Source: Planctomycetota bacterium (lineage in GTDB: Bacteria; Planctomycetota; Brocadiia; SM23-32; JAKLEA01). From it: a stretch of 64,000 bases of DNA. Both the position numbers and the translations under genes were made by a program. How positions within the stretch are numbered: the first letter of the stretch is position 1; every line of letters starts with the position of its first letter. The notes beneath the pieces were generated by a model. It did not search any database. It was not told the origin of the DNA and worked only from the letters and a program-made list of their open reading frames with translations. The stretch is from positions 36,303 to 100,302 of the forward strand of contig JAKLEA010000023.1 of assembly GCA_022711755.1 (NCBI GenBank). The letters are read 5' to 3'. Shown in pieces: positions 17,820-26,577 of this stretch.

Positions 17820-17848
17820 TTCCCATTGCTTCCGCCCCGGAATATACT
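17820..17848 (+). promoter_or_regulatory. Possible promoter of the seven-gene operon
   Basis: TTCCCA (17820-17825), 17 bases, TATACT (17843-17848), about 75 bases before the aldehyde dehydrogenase start. The -10 is good and the -35 weak, as expected for an activated promoter. Confidence 0.35.
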
Positions 17849-17923
17849 CGCCTTCGCTCGGTCGGGGCGGCGTTGCAGTGCGGGGAGCATGATCTTTCGA
17901 TTGGCTTCGCGGGAGGACGCCGG

Positions 17924-19405
17924 ATGGCTTTTCCAACCAGAATGTTCATTGACGGCGAATGGCGGGACGCGGTATCGGGAAACTCGATGCCGACGACCAA
18001 TCCCGCCAACGGGGAGACGCTTGCCGAGGTCGCGCTGGGCGACGCGGCGGACGTGAACGCCGCCGTCCAGGCCGCGCGGCGGGCCTTCGATTCCGGACCG
18101 TGGCCGCGCATGGACGCGCTGGAACGCGGCGCGATCCTGCGCAGAATGGCCGATGCCATCGAACGCCGACTCGAGGAGCTTGCCAGGACTGACACGTTGG
18201 ACGCCGGCAAGCCGATCAACGACACCCGCGCCGTGGACATCCCGGTCGCAAAGGTCCTATTTGAATCCTACGCCGGGCTTTCGGACAAGATATGCGGCAA
18301 GTGCTTCGGGGCACAGCCGGACAACGTCTCGATTCAGATACGCGAGCCGATGGGCGTGATCGGGGCGATTGTGCCGTGGAATTTCCCCTTCACGAACGCT
18401 GCGATCAAGGTCGCTCCCGCGCTGGCGTGCGGCAACTGCGTCGTGCTGAAGCCATCGGAGCTTACGCCGCTTTCCGCGCTCATGCTCGGCGAGATCGCGC
18501 ATGAAGCCGGGCTTCCGCCGGGGGTTCTCAACATTGTGACTGGCCTCGGCGCGGATGCCGGCCAGGCGCTGGCCGCCCACAAGGGGGTTGACAAGATTTC
18601 CTTCACCGGGCGGATGGAGACGGGGCAGAGCATCATGCGCGCCGCCGCGGAGCACATGGCGGGCGTGATGCTGGAGCTTGGCGGCAAGACGCCGAACATC
18701 GTCTTCGACGACGCGCCGTTCGATCATGCCGTCAACGGCGTCCTGACGGGTATCTTCTTCAATGCCGGGCAGGTCTGCGTCTCCGCTTCGCGCCTGCTTG
18801 TTCAGAAGGACAGGTGCGAGGAATTCGTCGGAGCGCTTGTCGCAAAGGCGTCGAAACTGCGCGTCGGCAATCCGATGGACGAAAGGACGCAGATCGGCTG
18901 CATCGGCGTCCGGAGCCACCTCGAAACTATTGAGAACTACGTGCGGCGTGGAATGGACGAGGGCGCGCGGTTGCGCATCGGGGGCTGCCGACCGGAGTCG
19001 GCGGAGCTTGCAAAGGGCTGCTACTTCATGCCGACGATTTTCGACAAGGTGGTATCCTGCATGACCATCGCGCAGGAGGAAATCTTCGGCCCCGTCCTTG
19101 CCGTCATTCCGTTTGAGGACGAGGACGACGCGCTGCGGCTGGCCAACGACTCCGATTACGGCCTGAAGGCGAGCGTGTGGACGCGGGACGTGATACGGGC
19201 GATGAGAATGGCGCGCGGGTTGAAGGCCGGGCGCATTGACGTCAACGGCGGCGGCAATCTCCGCGCCAACCTGCCGGTCTTCGGATACAAGAAAAGCGGC
19301 GTGGGCGCGGAGCTTGGCTTCGACGAGGCCGCGCACGAATACACGAACAGCAAGACTGTCCTCATCAGCATGAGCGAGGAGAAAATCCCATGGCCGGACG
19401 CGTGA
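17924..19405 (+). CDS. NAD(P)-dependent aldehyde dehydrogenase
   Basis: A 493-residue aldehyde dehydrogenase with all core motifs: VPWNFPFTNAAIK (cofactor-binding), MLELGGKTPNIVF with general base Glu251, FFNAGQVCVSASRL with nucleophile Cys285, and EEIFGPVLAVIPF. It resembles betaine-aldehyde/lactaldehyde-type enzymes; the substrate cannot be read from the sequence. It is the first gene of a same-strand series of seven ending at 25622 and overlaps the aldolase-like gene by 16 bases. That coupling suggests it oxidises the aldehyde released by that enzyme. The start is the ATG at 17924 preceded by GGGAGGA; a longer frame begins at 17873. Confidence 0.93.
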   Translation: MAFPTRMFIDGEWRDAVSGNSMPTTNPANGETLAEVALGDAADVNAAVQAARRAFDSGPWPRMDALERGAILRRMADAIERRLEELARTDTLDAGKPINDTRAVDIPVAKVLFESYAGLSDKICGKCFGAQPDNVSIQIREPMGVIGAIVPWNFPFTNAAIKVAPALACGNCVVLKPSELTPLSALMLGEIAHEAGLPPGVLNIVTGLGADAGQALAAHKGVDKISFTGRMETGQSIMRAAAEHMAGVMLELGGKTPNIVFDDAPFDHAVNGVLTGIFFNAGQVCVSASRLLVQKDRCEEFVGALVAKASKLRVGNPMDERTQIGCIGVRSHLETIENYVRRGMDEGARLRIGGCRPESAELAKGCYFMPTIFDKVVSCMTIAQEEIFGPVLAVIPFEDEDDALRLANDSDYGLKASVWTRDVIRAMRMARGLKAGRIDVNGGGNLRANLPVFGYKKSGVGAELGFDEAAHEYTNSKTVLISMSEEKIPWPDA

Positions 19406-20493
19406 TTGATCTGATCGGGAAACCTGTTTCCCTGATACCGACGCCGGCGCTGATTGTTGAGACAGAAATCATGGAGGCCAACCTGCGCCGGATAGCCGAC
19501 TTCTTCACGCATCGCCCCGCGAACCTGCGCCCGCATTTCAAATCGCACAAGTGCGTAACGATAGCGAAGCGCCAGCTTGCGGCCGGCAACGCGGTCGGGA
19601 TCACGTGCGCAAAACTCTCCGAAGCCGAGGTACTGGCGGCAGGCGGGGTCAGGGACATACTGATCGCCAACCAGGTCGTCGGAGAGGGCAAGACCGCGCG
19701 CGTCGCGGAGCTTGCGGGAAAATGCCGGCTGTCGGTTGCTGTTGACGACGAGACGCAGGTTCGGGAACTCTCCGCTGCGATGGCCGGGACGGGCGCGAGC
19801 GTCGGCATCCTGGTTGAGGTTGACATCGGCATGGGCCGCTGCGGCGTCCCGCCGGGGGAAAGGGCGCTTGCAATCGCGCGGGTCGCTGAGCTAAGCAAGG
19901 GGGTGGAGTTCCTGGGCTTGCAGGCTTACGAAGGACATTGTATTACCGTCCTCGATCCGGCGGAAAGGCGCGAGAAGGTCGTTGCCTCCATGCTCAAGGC
20001 GGTTGAAACGCGCCGGCTGATCGAGTCGTCCGGCCTGCCGGTCCAGGTCCTCAGCGGCGGAGGAACCGGGACGTACGACATGACCGGGACGATGGAAGGC
20101 GTGGACGAGATTCAGGCCGGATCCTACGCGCTGATGGACTGCTACTACGCGAAGCGAAGGCCGGAGTTCGGGATCGCGCTCAGTGTTCTGACGACCGTGA
20201 TCTCAAGCAACGGCGGAGATCACGCGGTCCTCGACGTCGGCGTAAAGGGAGTCGGCGCGGAGTTCGGAGTTCCCGTTCTGGCCGACCGTCCCGGGGACGA
20301 GATTCCGTTCTTCAAATCCGAGGAGCACACGACGATCAAGGTAGGCGGCGAGCCGCTGAAGATCGGAGATCGCGTCAGGCTGATCCCGTCGCACGTATGC
20401 ACGACGTGCAACCTGCACAGGCGCATTTTCGCAGTCAGGGACGGCGTTGTCGAAGCAGTCTGGCCGATTGAGGGAAGCGGGTGTCTGGAGTAA
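19390..20493 (+). CDS. D-threonine aldolase / D-serine dehydratase-like PLP enzyme
   Basis: A 367-residue fold-type III PLP enzyme of the DSD1/D-threonine aldolase family. The PLP lysine is in LRPHFKSHK (Lys51). Further family blocks are LVEVDIGMGRCGV, SGGGTGTYD (phosphate-binding) and, near the C-terminus, a metal-site H-x-C in PSHVCTTCNLH, plus EEHTTI. Members either cleave beta-hydroxy-D-amino acids into glycine and an aldehyde or dehydrate D-serine-type substrates. It begins inside the end of the aldehyde dehydrogenase gene, which favours the aldolase reading because an aldehyde product would be passed on. Substrate unknown. A palindromic repeat follows the gene at 20520-20552. Confidence 0.88.
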   Translation: MAGRVIDLIGKPVSLIPTPALIVETEIMEANLRRIADFFTHRPANLRPHFKSHKCVTIAKRQLAAGNAVGITCAKLSEAEVLAAGGVRDILIANQVVGEGKTARVAELAGKCRLSVAVDDETQVRELSAAMAGTGASVGILVEVDIGMGRCGVPPGERALAIARVAELSKGVEFLGLQAYEGHCITVLDPAERREKVVASMLKAVETRRLIESSGLPVQVLSGGGTGTYDMTGTMEGVDEIQAGSYALMDCYYAKRRPEFGIALSVLTTVISSNGGDHAVLDVGVKGVGAEFGVPVLADRPGDEIPFFKSEEHTTIKVGGEPLKIGDRVRLIPSHVCTTCNLHRRIFAVRDGVVEAVWPIEGSGCLE

Positions 20494-20519
20494 ATCCTGT
20501 TAGAGAACGGCACTGAATG

Positions 20520-20552
20520 AGGCTGGAGCATGGCTTCAGCTCTCCAAGGAAT
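20520..20552. repeat. Dispersed palindromic element, copy 1
   Basis: A 33-base unit around CTGGAGCATGGCTTCAG, an imperfect palindrome, in the 64-base gap before the first SDR gene. 27 of 33 positions match a second unit at 49343-49375. Confidence 0.6.
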
Positions 20553-20557
20553 ACTGC

Positions 20558-21352
20558 ATGAGACAGTTTGACCTGACGGGAAAGGCGGCGGTCGTCACCG
20601 GCGGCAATCGCGGCATCGGCGCGGCCATCGCGCGCGCGCTGGCGGCTGCGGGAGCGGACGTTGCCGTAGTCTACCGTTCGCGGGAAGCAGAGGCGGAAAT
20701 GATCCGCCGGGAGATCGAGGCATCGGGGAGGAAATGCCGGCTCTTCCGGCAGGACCTTGCCGACACAGCCGCGCTCCCGGGGCTGATGGACCGGATCGCC
20801 GCGGAATGCGGGCGCATTGACATCCTTGTGAATAACGCCGGAATGGCGTCTCTGGAGCCGTTCGACAGGACTACGCCGGAGAGTTTCGAGAAGACGATGC
20901 GCGTCAACCTGGCCGCGCCGTTCTTCCTTGCGCAGCAGGCCGCGCTGAGGATGATCCGGCAGGGGGGAGGGGGAAGGATCGTCAACATTTCCAGCACCAA
21001 CGGACTTGTCGCCGAGGCCCATCTCGCCGCCTACAACGCCAGCAAGGGCGGGCTTGAGCTGCTGACGAAGAGCCTTGCCATCGAGCTTGCCCCGCATGGA
21101 ATAACGGTCAACAGCGTCGCGCCGGGGCTGATCGAGACGGAGATAGGCGGGGACTTCCCCCTTGAGCGCGAGTTCAAGGCGCACGCCTGCGAGCACATCC
21201 CGCTGGGCCGCTACGGCACGCCGGCGGAGGTCGCCGGAGCGGTCGTCTACCTTACGTCCGAGGCCGGCCGATACGTCACTGGGCAACACATTGTGATTGA
21301 CGGGGGGCTGCTTGCGGACCAGTTCCCGCGCATGAAGTTTTTCCGCGAATAG
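20558..21352 (+). CDS. Short-chain dehydrogenase/reductase (FabG-like)
   Basis: A 264-residue classical SDR. Cofactor motif TGGNRGIG at residues 14-21, NNAG at 92-95, catalytic Ser145/146 in NISS, Tyr159 and Lys163 in AAYNASKGG. The C-terminus ends TGQHIVIDGGLLADQ, typical of sugar- or hydroxyacid-oxidising members. In this operon it probably interconverts a hydroxyl and a keto group on the shared substrate. It follows the aldolase-like gene after 64 bases that hold a palindromic element and precedes the Gfo/Idh/MocA gene by 36 bases. No strong Shine-Dalgarno (CTCCAAGGAAT at 10-12 bases). Confidence 0.93.
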   Translation: MRQFDLTGKAAVVTGGNRGIGAAIARALAAAGADVAVVYRSREAEAEMIRREIEASGRKCRLFRQDLADTAALPGLMDRIAAECGRIDILVNNAGMASLEPFDRTTPESFEKTMRVNLAAPFFLAQQAALRMIRQGGGGRIVNISSTNGLVAEAHLAAYNASKGGLELLTKSLAIELAPHGITVNSVAPGLIETEIGGDFPLEREFKAHACEHIPLGRYGTPAEVAGAVVYLTSEAGRYVTGQHIVIDGGLLADQFPRMKFFRE

Positions 21353-21388
21353 CGGCGGGGATGTCGCGCGACTGAGGAGCCACGGCGA

Positions 21389-22384
21389 ATGAGAATTCTG
21401 ATTGTCGGTTGCGGAAGCATCGGAGAAAGACACCTGCGCTGCTTCGGGCGCCTGGGCGGCGTCGAGACCTCCATCTGCGACCCGCGCAGAGAGAGACTCG
21501 CGCAACTCAAAGAGCGATACAACGTCCGGGCGGCGTTCGAGGACTGGGACTCTGCGCCGCATGGGGATTTCGACGCCGTCGCGATATGCGTCCCGGCTCA
21601 TCTTCACATCCCCTTCGCCGTCAGAGCGCTGAAGTCAGGCTGCCATGTCCTGCTTGAGAAACCGCTCTCGACATCCACAGGCGGCGTTGCCGAGCTTGCC
21701 GGGGTTCTGCAGGAGAGCGCCAGGACGCTCATGGTCGCATACGTTTATCGCGCGATGCCTCCGATGGACTGGATGAAGCGGCAGCTTGAGGCCGGGGCTA
21801 TCGGGAAGCTTCTCTCGGCGGTTGTCGTCTCCGGACAGAATTTCACCTTCTTCCGCCCGGATTTCAGGGATATCTATTACGCGAAGCATGAGACCGGCGG
21901 CGGGGCGATTCAGGACGGCGTGACGCATCTCATCAATCTGATCGAGTGGTTCGCCGGGCCGGTGAGCAGGATCGGCTGCGTCGCCGAAAGGCTGTGGATC
22001 CCGGACGTTCAGGTTGAGGATACGGCTTGCGTCATCATGCGATTCCACGACGCGCCGACTCTCGCCTCGATCACAATGAATCAGTTCCAGGCCCCGAACG
22101 ACACGCGGGTCGAGCTTTGCGGGAGCGAGGGGAACCTGCGCTACGACAGCGCCGTCGGCAGAGCGGGGATTTTACGGCGCGGGGATTCGCAGTGGAAGTG
22201 GGAGAGTCCGGCGATGGGCGAGCGCGACGACGGCTTCGTCATTCAGGCGCAAAGGTTCGTCAACGCAACGCTGGGCAAGGCTCAACCGACGTGTTCGCTT
22301 GCCGAGGCGGAGCATACGCTGAAGGCGTGCCTCGCCGCGCTGGAATCGGCGCGAACCGGTTCATTCATTGAGGTTCCGAAATGA
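21389..22384 (+). CDS. Gfo/Idh/MocA-family oxidoreductase
   Basis: A 331-residue NAD(P)-dependent oxidoreductase: Rossmann motif VGCGSIGERH at 6-15, EKPLS at 90-94 (the family's catalytic-lysine motif) and HETGGGAIQDGVTHLIN with the conserved Asp/His of the active site near 170. The family oxidises or reduces hydroxyls of sugars, inositols and amino sugars. The last four bases overlap the start of the class III aminotransferase (ATGA arrangement). The pair keto-forming oxidoreductase plus aminotransferase is known from amino-cyclitol and amino-sugar pathways, suggesting that a carbonyl made by one is aminated by the other or the reverse. Confidence 0.92.
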   Translation: MRILIVGCGSIGERHLRCFGRLGGVETSICDPRRERLAQLKERYNVRAAFEDWDSAPHGDFDAVAICVPAHLHIPFAVRALKSGCHVLLEKPLSTSTGGVAELAGVLQESARTLMVAYVYRAMPPMDWMKRQLEAGAIGKLLSAVVVSGQNFTFFRPDFRDIYYAKHETGGGAIQDGVTHLINLIEWFAGPVSRIGCVAERLWIPDVQVEDTACVIMRFHDAPTLASITMNQFQAPNDTRVELCGSEGNLRYDSAVGRAGILRRGDSQWKWESPAMGERDDGFVIQAQRFVNATLGKAQPTCSLAEAEHTLKACLAALESARTGSFIEVPK

Positions 22385-23736
22385 ATAACCCGGCAGGCGG
22401 GGATCTGCGGCGCCGCATCGCCCGCTCGTGGGACATGTACCAGCGCGCGCGGGAGATCATCGCGGGGGGCACGCAACTCCTTAGCCGCAATCCGGAGATG
22501 TACGCCTACGGGGCCGCGCCCATCTATGCCGAGCGGGCCGACGGGGGACGCATATGGGACATTGACGGTAACGAATACGTGGACATGATGGCCGGCATTG
22601 GAGCGTACCAGCTCGGCTATGCTTATCCGGCGGTCGAGGATGCGGTCCGCGCGCGCGTCGGATCGGGGCCGACCTATAGCGTTAATCATCCCGTCGAGGT
22701 TGAGCTTGCGGAGGAGCTTGTCAGCGCCGTACCCTGCGCGGAGATGGTCAGGTACGCCAAGGGGGGGGGGGACGCAACGGCTGTGGCCGTCAGGATCGCG
22801 CGGGGATTCACAGGACGCGACAAAGTCCTTTTCTGCGGCTACCACGGATGGCACGACTGGTACATAGCTGCGAATCTGGCGTCGCCGGAAACGCTCTCGG
22901 CGCACCTGCTGCCGGGCGTTCCGTCGGCGGGCGTTCCGAAAGTCCTTGCCGGGACCGCGATCCCGTTCGAATACAACAATCTCGATGACCTCCGCGGCAA
23001 ACTCGAAGCGCATCGCGGCGAGATTGCCTGCGTCATCATGGAGCCGTGCAACAGCAGGCTGCCAAATCCGGGATTCCTAGAGGGCGTGCGGGAACTGACG
23101 CTGAAGCACGGGGTCGTCCTGCTTTTCGACGAGGTAAATACGGGGTTCCGCCTCGCGCCCGGCGGGGCGCAGGAATTTTTCGGCGTAAAGCCCGACATGG
23201 CCGCCTTCGCGAAAGCCCTGGGCAACGGCTACCCGGCGGCGGCCGTCTGCGGGAAGCGCGAGATCATGTCCTGCGTCGAGCGCATGTTCGTGAGTTCAAC
23301 ATTTTGGCACGACACCGTGTCGCTCGCGGCGGCGCTTGCGGTCGTGCGCGAACTGAAGTCAAAACCGGTTTGCGACCGGATCCGCGAGGTCGGGGAGGAT
23401 TTCTCGCGGCGCATGAACGAGATTTGCGCCGGATGCGGCTTGCCCGCCCGCGTTATCGGCCCGCCGGCGATGAGCGCGCTCGCGCTGGACGTGGCTGACG
23501 CCATGCTATCGCGCAAACTGCTGACGCTCGGCATACAGGAGATGGTCCGGCGCGGCGTCTTCTGGACCGGCGCTCACAAAATCCTCTTCACGCACACGCA
23601 ACGCGATCTGGATCATGTTCTCTCGGCGGCAGAGGAGGTCTTCGCCATCATGAGCCGGGCGCTGAGGGAAGGGACCGTTGACGACCTGCTTGAGGTCCCG
23701 CCGAAGAGATCGCCCTTCGAGCGCAGGCTTGTCTGA
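22381..23736 (+). CDS. Class III aminotransferase (GSA-aminomutase-like)
   Basis: A 451-residue PLP-dependent class III aminotransferase related to glutamate-1-semialdehyde aminomutase. Visible are DIDGNEYVDMMAGIGAYQLG near 60-79, GYHGWHDWY at 153-161, LLFDEVNTGFR with Asp250, and the PLP lysine Lys278 in AAFAKALGNGYP. The usual S/TG(G/T)(D/E)A near 128 reads KGGGDA and is encoded across an 11-base G run (22770-22780) that keeps the frame. Its start overlaps the oxidoreductase stop. In context it would move an amino group to or from the intermediate handled by the SDRs and the oxidoreductase. The gabaculine-sensitive tetrapyrrole role is unlikely because the gene sits in a catabolic operon. 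Confidence 0.92.
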   Translation: MNNPAGGDLRRRIARSWDMYQRAREIIAGGTQLLSRNPEMYAYGAAPIYAERADGGRIWDIDGNEYVDMMAGIGAYQLGYAYPAVEDAVRARVGSGPTYSVNHPVEVELAEELVSAVPCAEMVRYAKGGGDATAVAVRIARGFTGRDKVLFCGYHGWHDWYIAANLASPETLSAHLLPGVPSAGVPKVLAGTAIPFEYNNLDDLRGKLEAHRGEIACVIMEPCNSRLPNPGFLEGVRELTLKHGVVLLFDEVNTGFRLAPGGAQEFFGVKPDMAAFAKALGNGYPAAAVCGKREIMSCVERMFVSSTFWHDTVSLAAALAVVRELKSKPVCDRIREVGEDFSRRMNEICAGCGLPARVIGPPAMSALALDVADAMLSRKLLTLGIQEMVRRGVFWTGAHKILFTHTQRDLDHVLSAAEEVFAIMSRALREGTVDDLLEVPPKRSPFERRLV

Positions 23737-23756
23737 TTTTCTCCGAAAGCCGGGAA

Positions 23757-24749
23757 ATGACAACCAATTGGACTATCAGAGAGATTGACGCACGAATCGT
23801 TCGGGATCGGCTTCAGGGCTGGCTGCCGGAGCGGGTCTTCGACGCGCACGCCCACCTTTATCGCGTTTGCGATCTTGGGTCGAAGGCGGGGGAATTCGCG
23901 CGATCGGGGCCGGAGATCGCGGGTTACGGGGAATGGCGGGCGCGGATGACGGAACTGCTTGGACCGCGAGAATTTGCGGGATTTTTCTTCCCCATGCCGT
24001 CTGCGACGGTTGACGTTGCGGCCGCGAACAGTTTCCTTGCCGGGGAGCTTGCCGGGCGGAAGGATTGCCGCAGGGCGATGCTTGCAAGCCCGTCAACCTC
24101 AGCCGCTGAAATCGCCTCCGCAGTCGCGGAGTTCGGTTTCAGGGGGATCAAGGGGTATCACCTTTTATGCCCTCAGCAGCCGGCGATGCAGGCTCCGATT
24201 GCGGACTACCTGACCGAGGAGCATTTTGCCGCCGCGCATGAACTCGGCCTGGTCGTCGTTCTGCACATGGTGAAGGACCGCGCGCTGGCCGACCCGGCCA
24301 ACTCCGGGGACATCCGCAGGCTTTGCGTCAGGCATCCTCGCATGAAGTTGCTGCTTGCCCACGCCGGGCGATGCTTCAATCCGCTTCACGCGGAGGAGGG
24401 GATGGTCGCGCTTGACGGGTTGCGGAACGTCTGGTTCGATTCCAGCGCCGTGTGCGAGTCGGCATCTCTGGAGATCGTTCTCAGGCGTTTTGGGCCGGAG
24501 AGATTGCTTTATGGCTCGGATTTTCCGGTCGCGTTTCAACGCGGGCGGTGCGTGGCGGTCGGGGACGGATTCATCTGGCTGACGGGCGACTGGCACGACT
24601 GGAAGCGCATGATCGGAGCGCCGGAGCCGTCGCTGGTCGGGGTGGAGTCGCTCCTTGCGTTGCAGCGGGCGATGGATGCGCGGGGATTTGGAAATGCGGA
24701 GAAGGAACTGATCTTCGGCGGCAACGCGGAACAGTTGTTCGCCGATTGA
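23757..24749 (+). CDS. Amidohydrolase-family (amidohydro_2) protein
   Basis: A 330-residue TIM-barrel hydrolase of the amidohydrolase-related group. It starts with FDAHAHLYR (His31, His33), has GIKGYHLLCP, VVLHMVKD, LLLAHAGRCFNP and LYGSDFPVAF with the conserved Asp. Members decarboxylate (ACMSD-like) or hydrolyse lactones (2-pyrone or sugar lactones). It lies 20 bases after the aminotransferase and its stop lies 18 bases before the last SDR start. A lactone or amide hydrolysis step in the pathway is therefore plausible but unproven. Confidence 0.87.
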   Translation: MTTNWTIREIDARIVRDRLQGWLPERVFDAHAHLYRVCDLGSKAGEFARSGPEIAGYGEWRARMTELLGPREFAGFFFPMPSATVDVAAANSFLAGELAGRKDCRRAMLASPSTSAAEIASAVAEFGFRGIKGYHLLCPQQPAMQAPIADYLTEEHFAAAHELGLVVVLHMVKDRALADPANSGDIRRLCVRHPRMKLLLAHAGRCFNPLHAEEGMVALDGLRNVWFDSSAVCESASLEIVLRRFGPERLLYGSDFPVAFQRGRCVAVGDGFIWLTGDWHDWKRMIGAPEPSLVGVESLLALQRAMDARGFGNAEKELIFGGNAEQLFAD

Positions 24750-24767
24750 ATGAGAAAGGATGCGCGG

Positions 24768-25622
24768 ATGTCTGAACCGACGATTCGTAAGCTTTTCGAT
24801 CTGACGGGGCGCGTGGCGCTCGTGACCGGCGGGGCGGGCTACCTGGGGCGGGCGATGTCGTCGGCGCTGGCGGAGGCCGGGGCGCGCGTGGTCATCGCCT
24901 CCCGGAATATCGCGCATTGCCGCGAAGCCGCCGCCGCGCTGGACGCAATCAGCGCTTCCGTCGGCTCAGGCGCGGGGCATATCGCAATGCAGTTGGACAT
25001 TGACGACGAACAGGCGATACGGGAGCGCATTGACGAGGCCGTCGCGCGGGCGGGACGGCTTGACATACTTATTAATAATGCTTACGGCGGGCCGCACCCG
25101 GACATCGAAAACGCGACGTCGGAGGACTTCCAGAAGGCGTTCCGCACGGGGCTGACCTCCTGTTTCGTGGCCTCGCAGCAGGCGCACCGGCACATGAAGT
25201 CGCAACCGCACGTCGGCGCCGCCGGGGTCGGCGCGACATCAGGCTGTGGCAGCATCATCAACATCGCAAGCATGTACGGGATGGTCGCAAGCTACCCGGA
25301 CGCCTACGCGGGGCTGCCGGTGAACAGCCCGCCGAACTACCACGCGCTCAAGGGGGGGCTAATTCACCTGACGCGGCATCTGGGGGTCTACTGGGCGCCG
25401 GACGGGGTGAGGGTGAACGCGATAAGCCCGGGACCGTTCCCGCACGAAAAGCTCAAAGGCGACATGCCGGAGTTCATCAGGAGGCTGGAGGGGAAATGCC
25501 CGATGGGGCGGATGGGCTTGCCGCACGAGTTGAAGGGCGCGGCGCTCTTCCTGGCGTCGGACGCATCAAGCTACGTGACGGGGCAGAATATTGTCGTGGA
25601 CGGGGGATGGACGAGCTGGTGA
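24768..25622 (+). CDS. Short-chain dehydrogenase/reductase
   Basis: A 284-residue SDR, last gene of the operon. TGGAGYLG (cofactor), NNAYGG, NIASMYG with Ser, and YHALKGG with the Tyr-Lys pair are present; it ends YVTGQNIVVDGGWTSW. It has an insertion near 150-165 compared with the first SDR and shares little sequence with it, so the two probably act at different steps. The start at 24768 follows AGGATGCGCGG; the ATG directly after the upstream stop (24750) lacks a ribosome-binding site. Nothing resembling a terminator follows within 60 bases. Confidence 0.92.
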   Translation: MSEPTIRKLFDLTGRVALVTGGAGYLGRAMSSALAEAGARVVIASRNIAHCREAAAALDAISASVGSGAGHIAMQLDIDDEQAIRERIDEAVARAGRLDILINNAYGGPHPDIENATSEDFQKAFRTGLTSCFVASQQAHRHMKSQPHVGAAGVGATSGCGSIINIASMYGMVASYPDAYAGLPVNSPPNYHALKGGLIHLTRHLGVYWAPDGVRVNAISPGPFPHEKLKGDMPEFIRRLEGKCPMGRMGLPHELKGAALFLASDASSYVTGQNIVVDGGWTSW

Positions 25623-25918
25623 GGGGGATATATTGTAATACCCATATTGCCATGCGGAGCGTCACAGAGAATTGCGCATAAAACACGCGCGCATCCCCCT
25701 GCTCCGATAGGGGCAGGTTTGAAACCTGCCCCTACCTTCGTCATCTTCGGGTGAGGCCCTGCCTCATGAATGACTTATCCACCGCAAAGCTGCCCGCCGA
25801 AGGGCAGCACGGTTCCCCTTCTCCCCCATGGAGAAGGCAGCGCGCCGTTATATTGTGACGGATGGGAGGGACGCGGATATGACATAACAATCATGCGCAT
25901 CTACTTCTGACGCCCTGC
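25623..25918. other. Intergenic region with palindromic repeat and composite tail
   Basis: 296 bases between the operon end and the Doc-type toxin gene. They hold the TAGGGGCAGGTTT palindrome (25708-25734) and a tail with TCTTCGGGTGAGGC (25744-25757), a GAGGC/GCCTC mini-hairpin and TTATCCACC (25777-25785). All of these recur downstream of 58598. No gene is supported. Confidence 0.6.
25708..25734. repeat. REP-like perfect palindrome, copy 1
   Basis: TAGGGGCAGGTTT, one loop base, then AAACCTGCCCCTA: 13 perfect pairs. A second copy at 58598-58624 differs in the stem by a paired change, which keeps the hairpin. Confidence 0.85.
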
Positions 25919-26305
25919 TTATCTCTTCACGCTCTGCCGGAGAAACTCGGCAACGACATCCTTCCCGGCTTCTCCACGGGCAACCGATAAAACCAGGCTT
26001 GCGAGGTCGTCTTCTTCGATCTCTAATTCTATGCCATTCAGGGACAGGAAGACGATGGCGGCGACAGCGCCGGCGCGCTTGTTGCCGTCAATGAAGGGAT
26101 GATTGTTGACGATATGAAACAGGTATGCGGCTGCCATTTCGAAAAGGTCGCCGTGAAGATATCGCCCGCCGAAGGACGACCGGGGGACGGCAAGGGCCGA
26201 TTGCAGAAGCCCCATGTCACGGACACCTGCTCCGCCGCCGTATCGCCCGATCTGATCGCGATGAATTTCCAGCACGTCGCCCAGAGAAAGGAAATCGGGT
26301 TCCAT
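25919..26305 (-). CDS. Doc/Fic-family toxin
   Basis: A 128-residue Fic-fold protein of the death-on-curing type with the active-site motif HPFIDGNKR (residues 69-77), where His69 and the DGNKR anion hole are intact. Doc proteins phosphorylate EF-Tu and block translation. It is preceded by an AbrB-type antitoxin gene whose stop lies three bases before this start, the standard order antitoxin-toxin. Length is normal for Doc. Transcription comes from the promoter at 26576-26603. Confidence 0.92.
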   Translation of the reverse strand: MEPDFLSLGDVLEIHRDQIGRYGGGAGVRDMGLLQSALAVPRSSFGGRYLHGDLFEMAAAYLFHIVNNHPFIDGNKRAGAVAAIVFLSLNGIELEIEEDDLASLVLSVARGEAGKDVVAEFLRQSVKR

Positions 26306-26308
26306 GGG

Positions 26309-26536
26309 CTACTCGGCCAGCTTCTTAAGAGCGTGCCCGTAGCGCTTGTTGGTCTGCTCCAGCGCCTTCCGGAAACGCTTCTGCCGTTTTGCATCGCCGA
26401 CGGGGGTGATGACGAGGGACCGGCCGTCTGTTGATATGTCCAGCGGCGTGTCGGCGTCAACGTGGAGCAATTCAAGGATGGGTTTGTCCAGCACGAGGGC
26501 CATGCTGTTTCCGTGCCTGGTCAGCTTCTTCACCAT
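26309..26536 (-). CDS. AbrB/MazE-type antitoxin
   Basis: A 75-residue protein starting MVKKLTRHGNSMALVLDKPI, a SpoVT/AbrB swapped-hairpin DNA-binding domain (about 1-48), followed by a basic helical tail that would bind and inhibit the Doc toxin. Such antitoxins repress their own operon. A CTGTA...TACAG inverted repeat overlapping the -10 box (26555-26577) could be the operator. GGGAG lies 8 bases before the ATG. Confidence 0.88.
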   Translation of the reverse strand: MVKKLTRHGNSMALVLDKPILELLHVDADTPLDISTDGRSLVITPVGDAKRQKRFRKALEQTNKRYGHALKKLAE

Positions 26537-26554
26537 CGCGTTTATTCTCCCTGT

Positions 26555-26577
26555 CTGTACTCACTCAGTAGATACAG
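26555..26577. promoter_or_regulatory. Candidate operator of the AbrB/Doc module
   Basis: CTGTA (26555-26559) and TACAG (26573-26577) form a 5-bp inverted repeat with a 13-base spacer that itself contains TACT...AGTA. It touches the -10 box, a suitable place for autorepression. Confidence 0.4.

Noticed and set aside
20435..21607. Minus-strand 390-codon frame opposite SDR and oxidoreductase genes
   Set aside because: Spans two real plus-strand genes and has no conserved motif.
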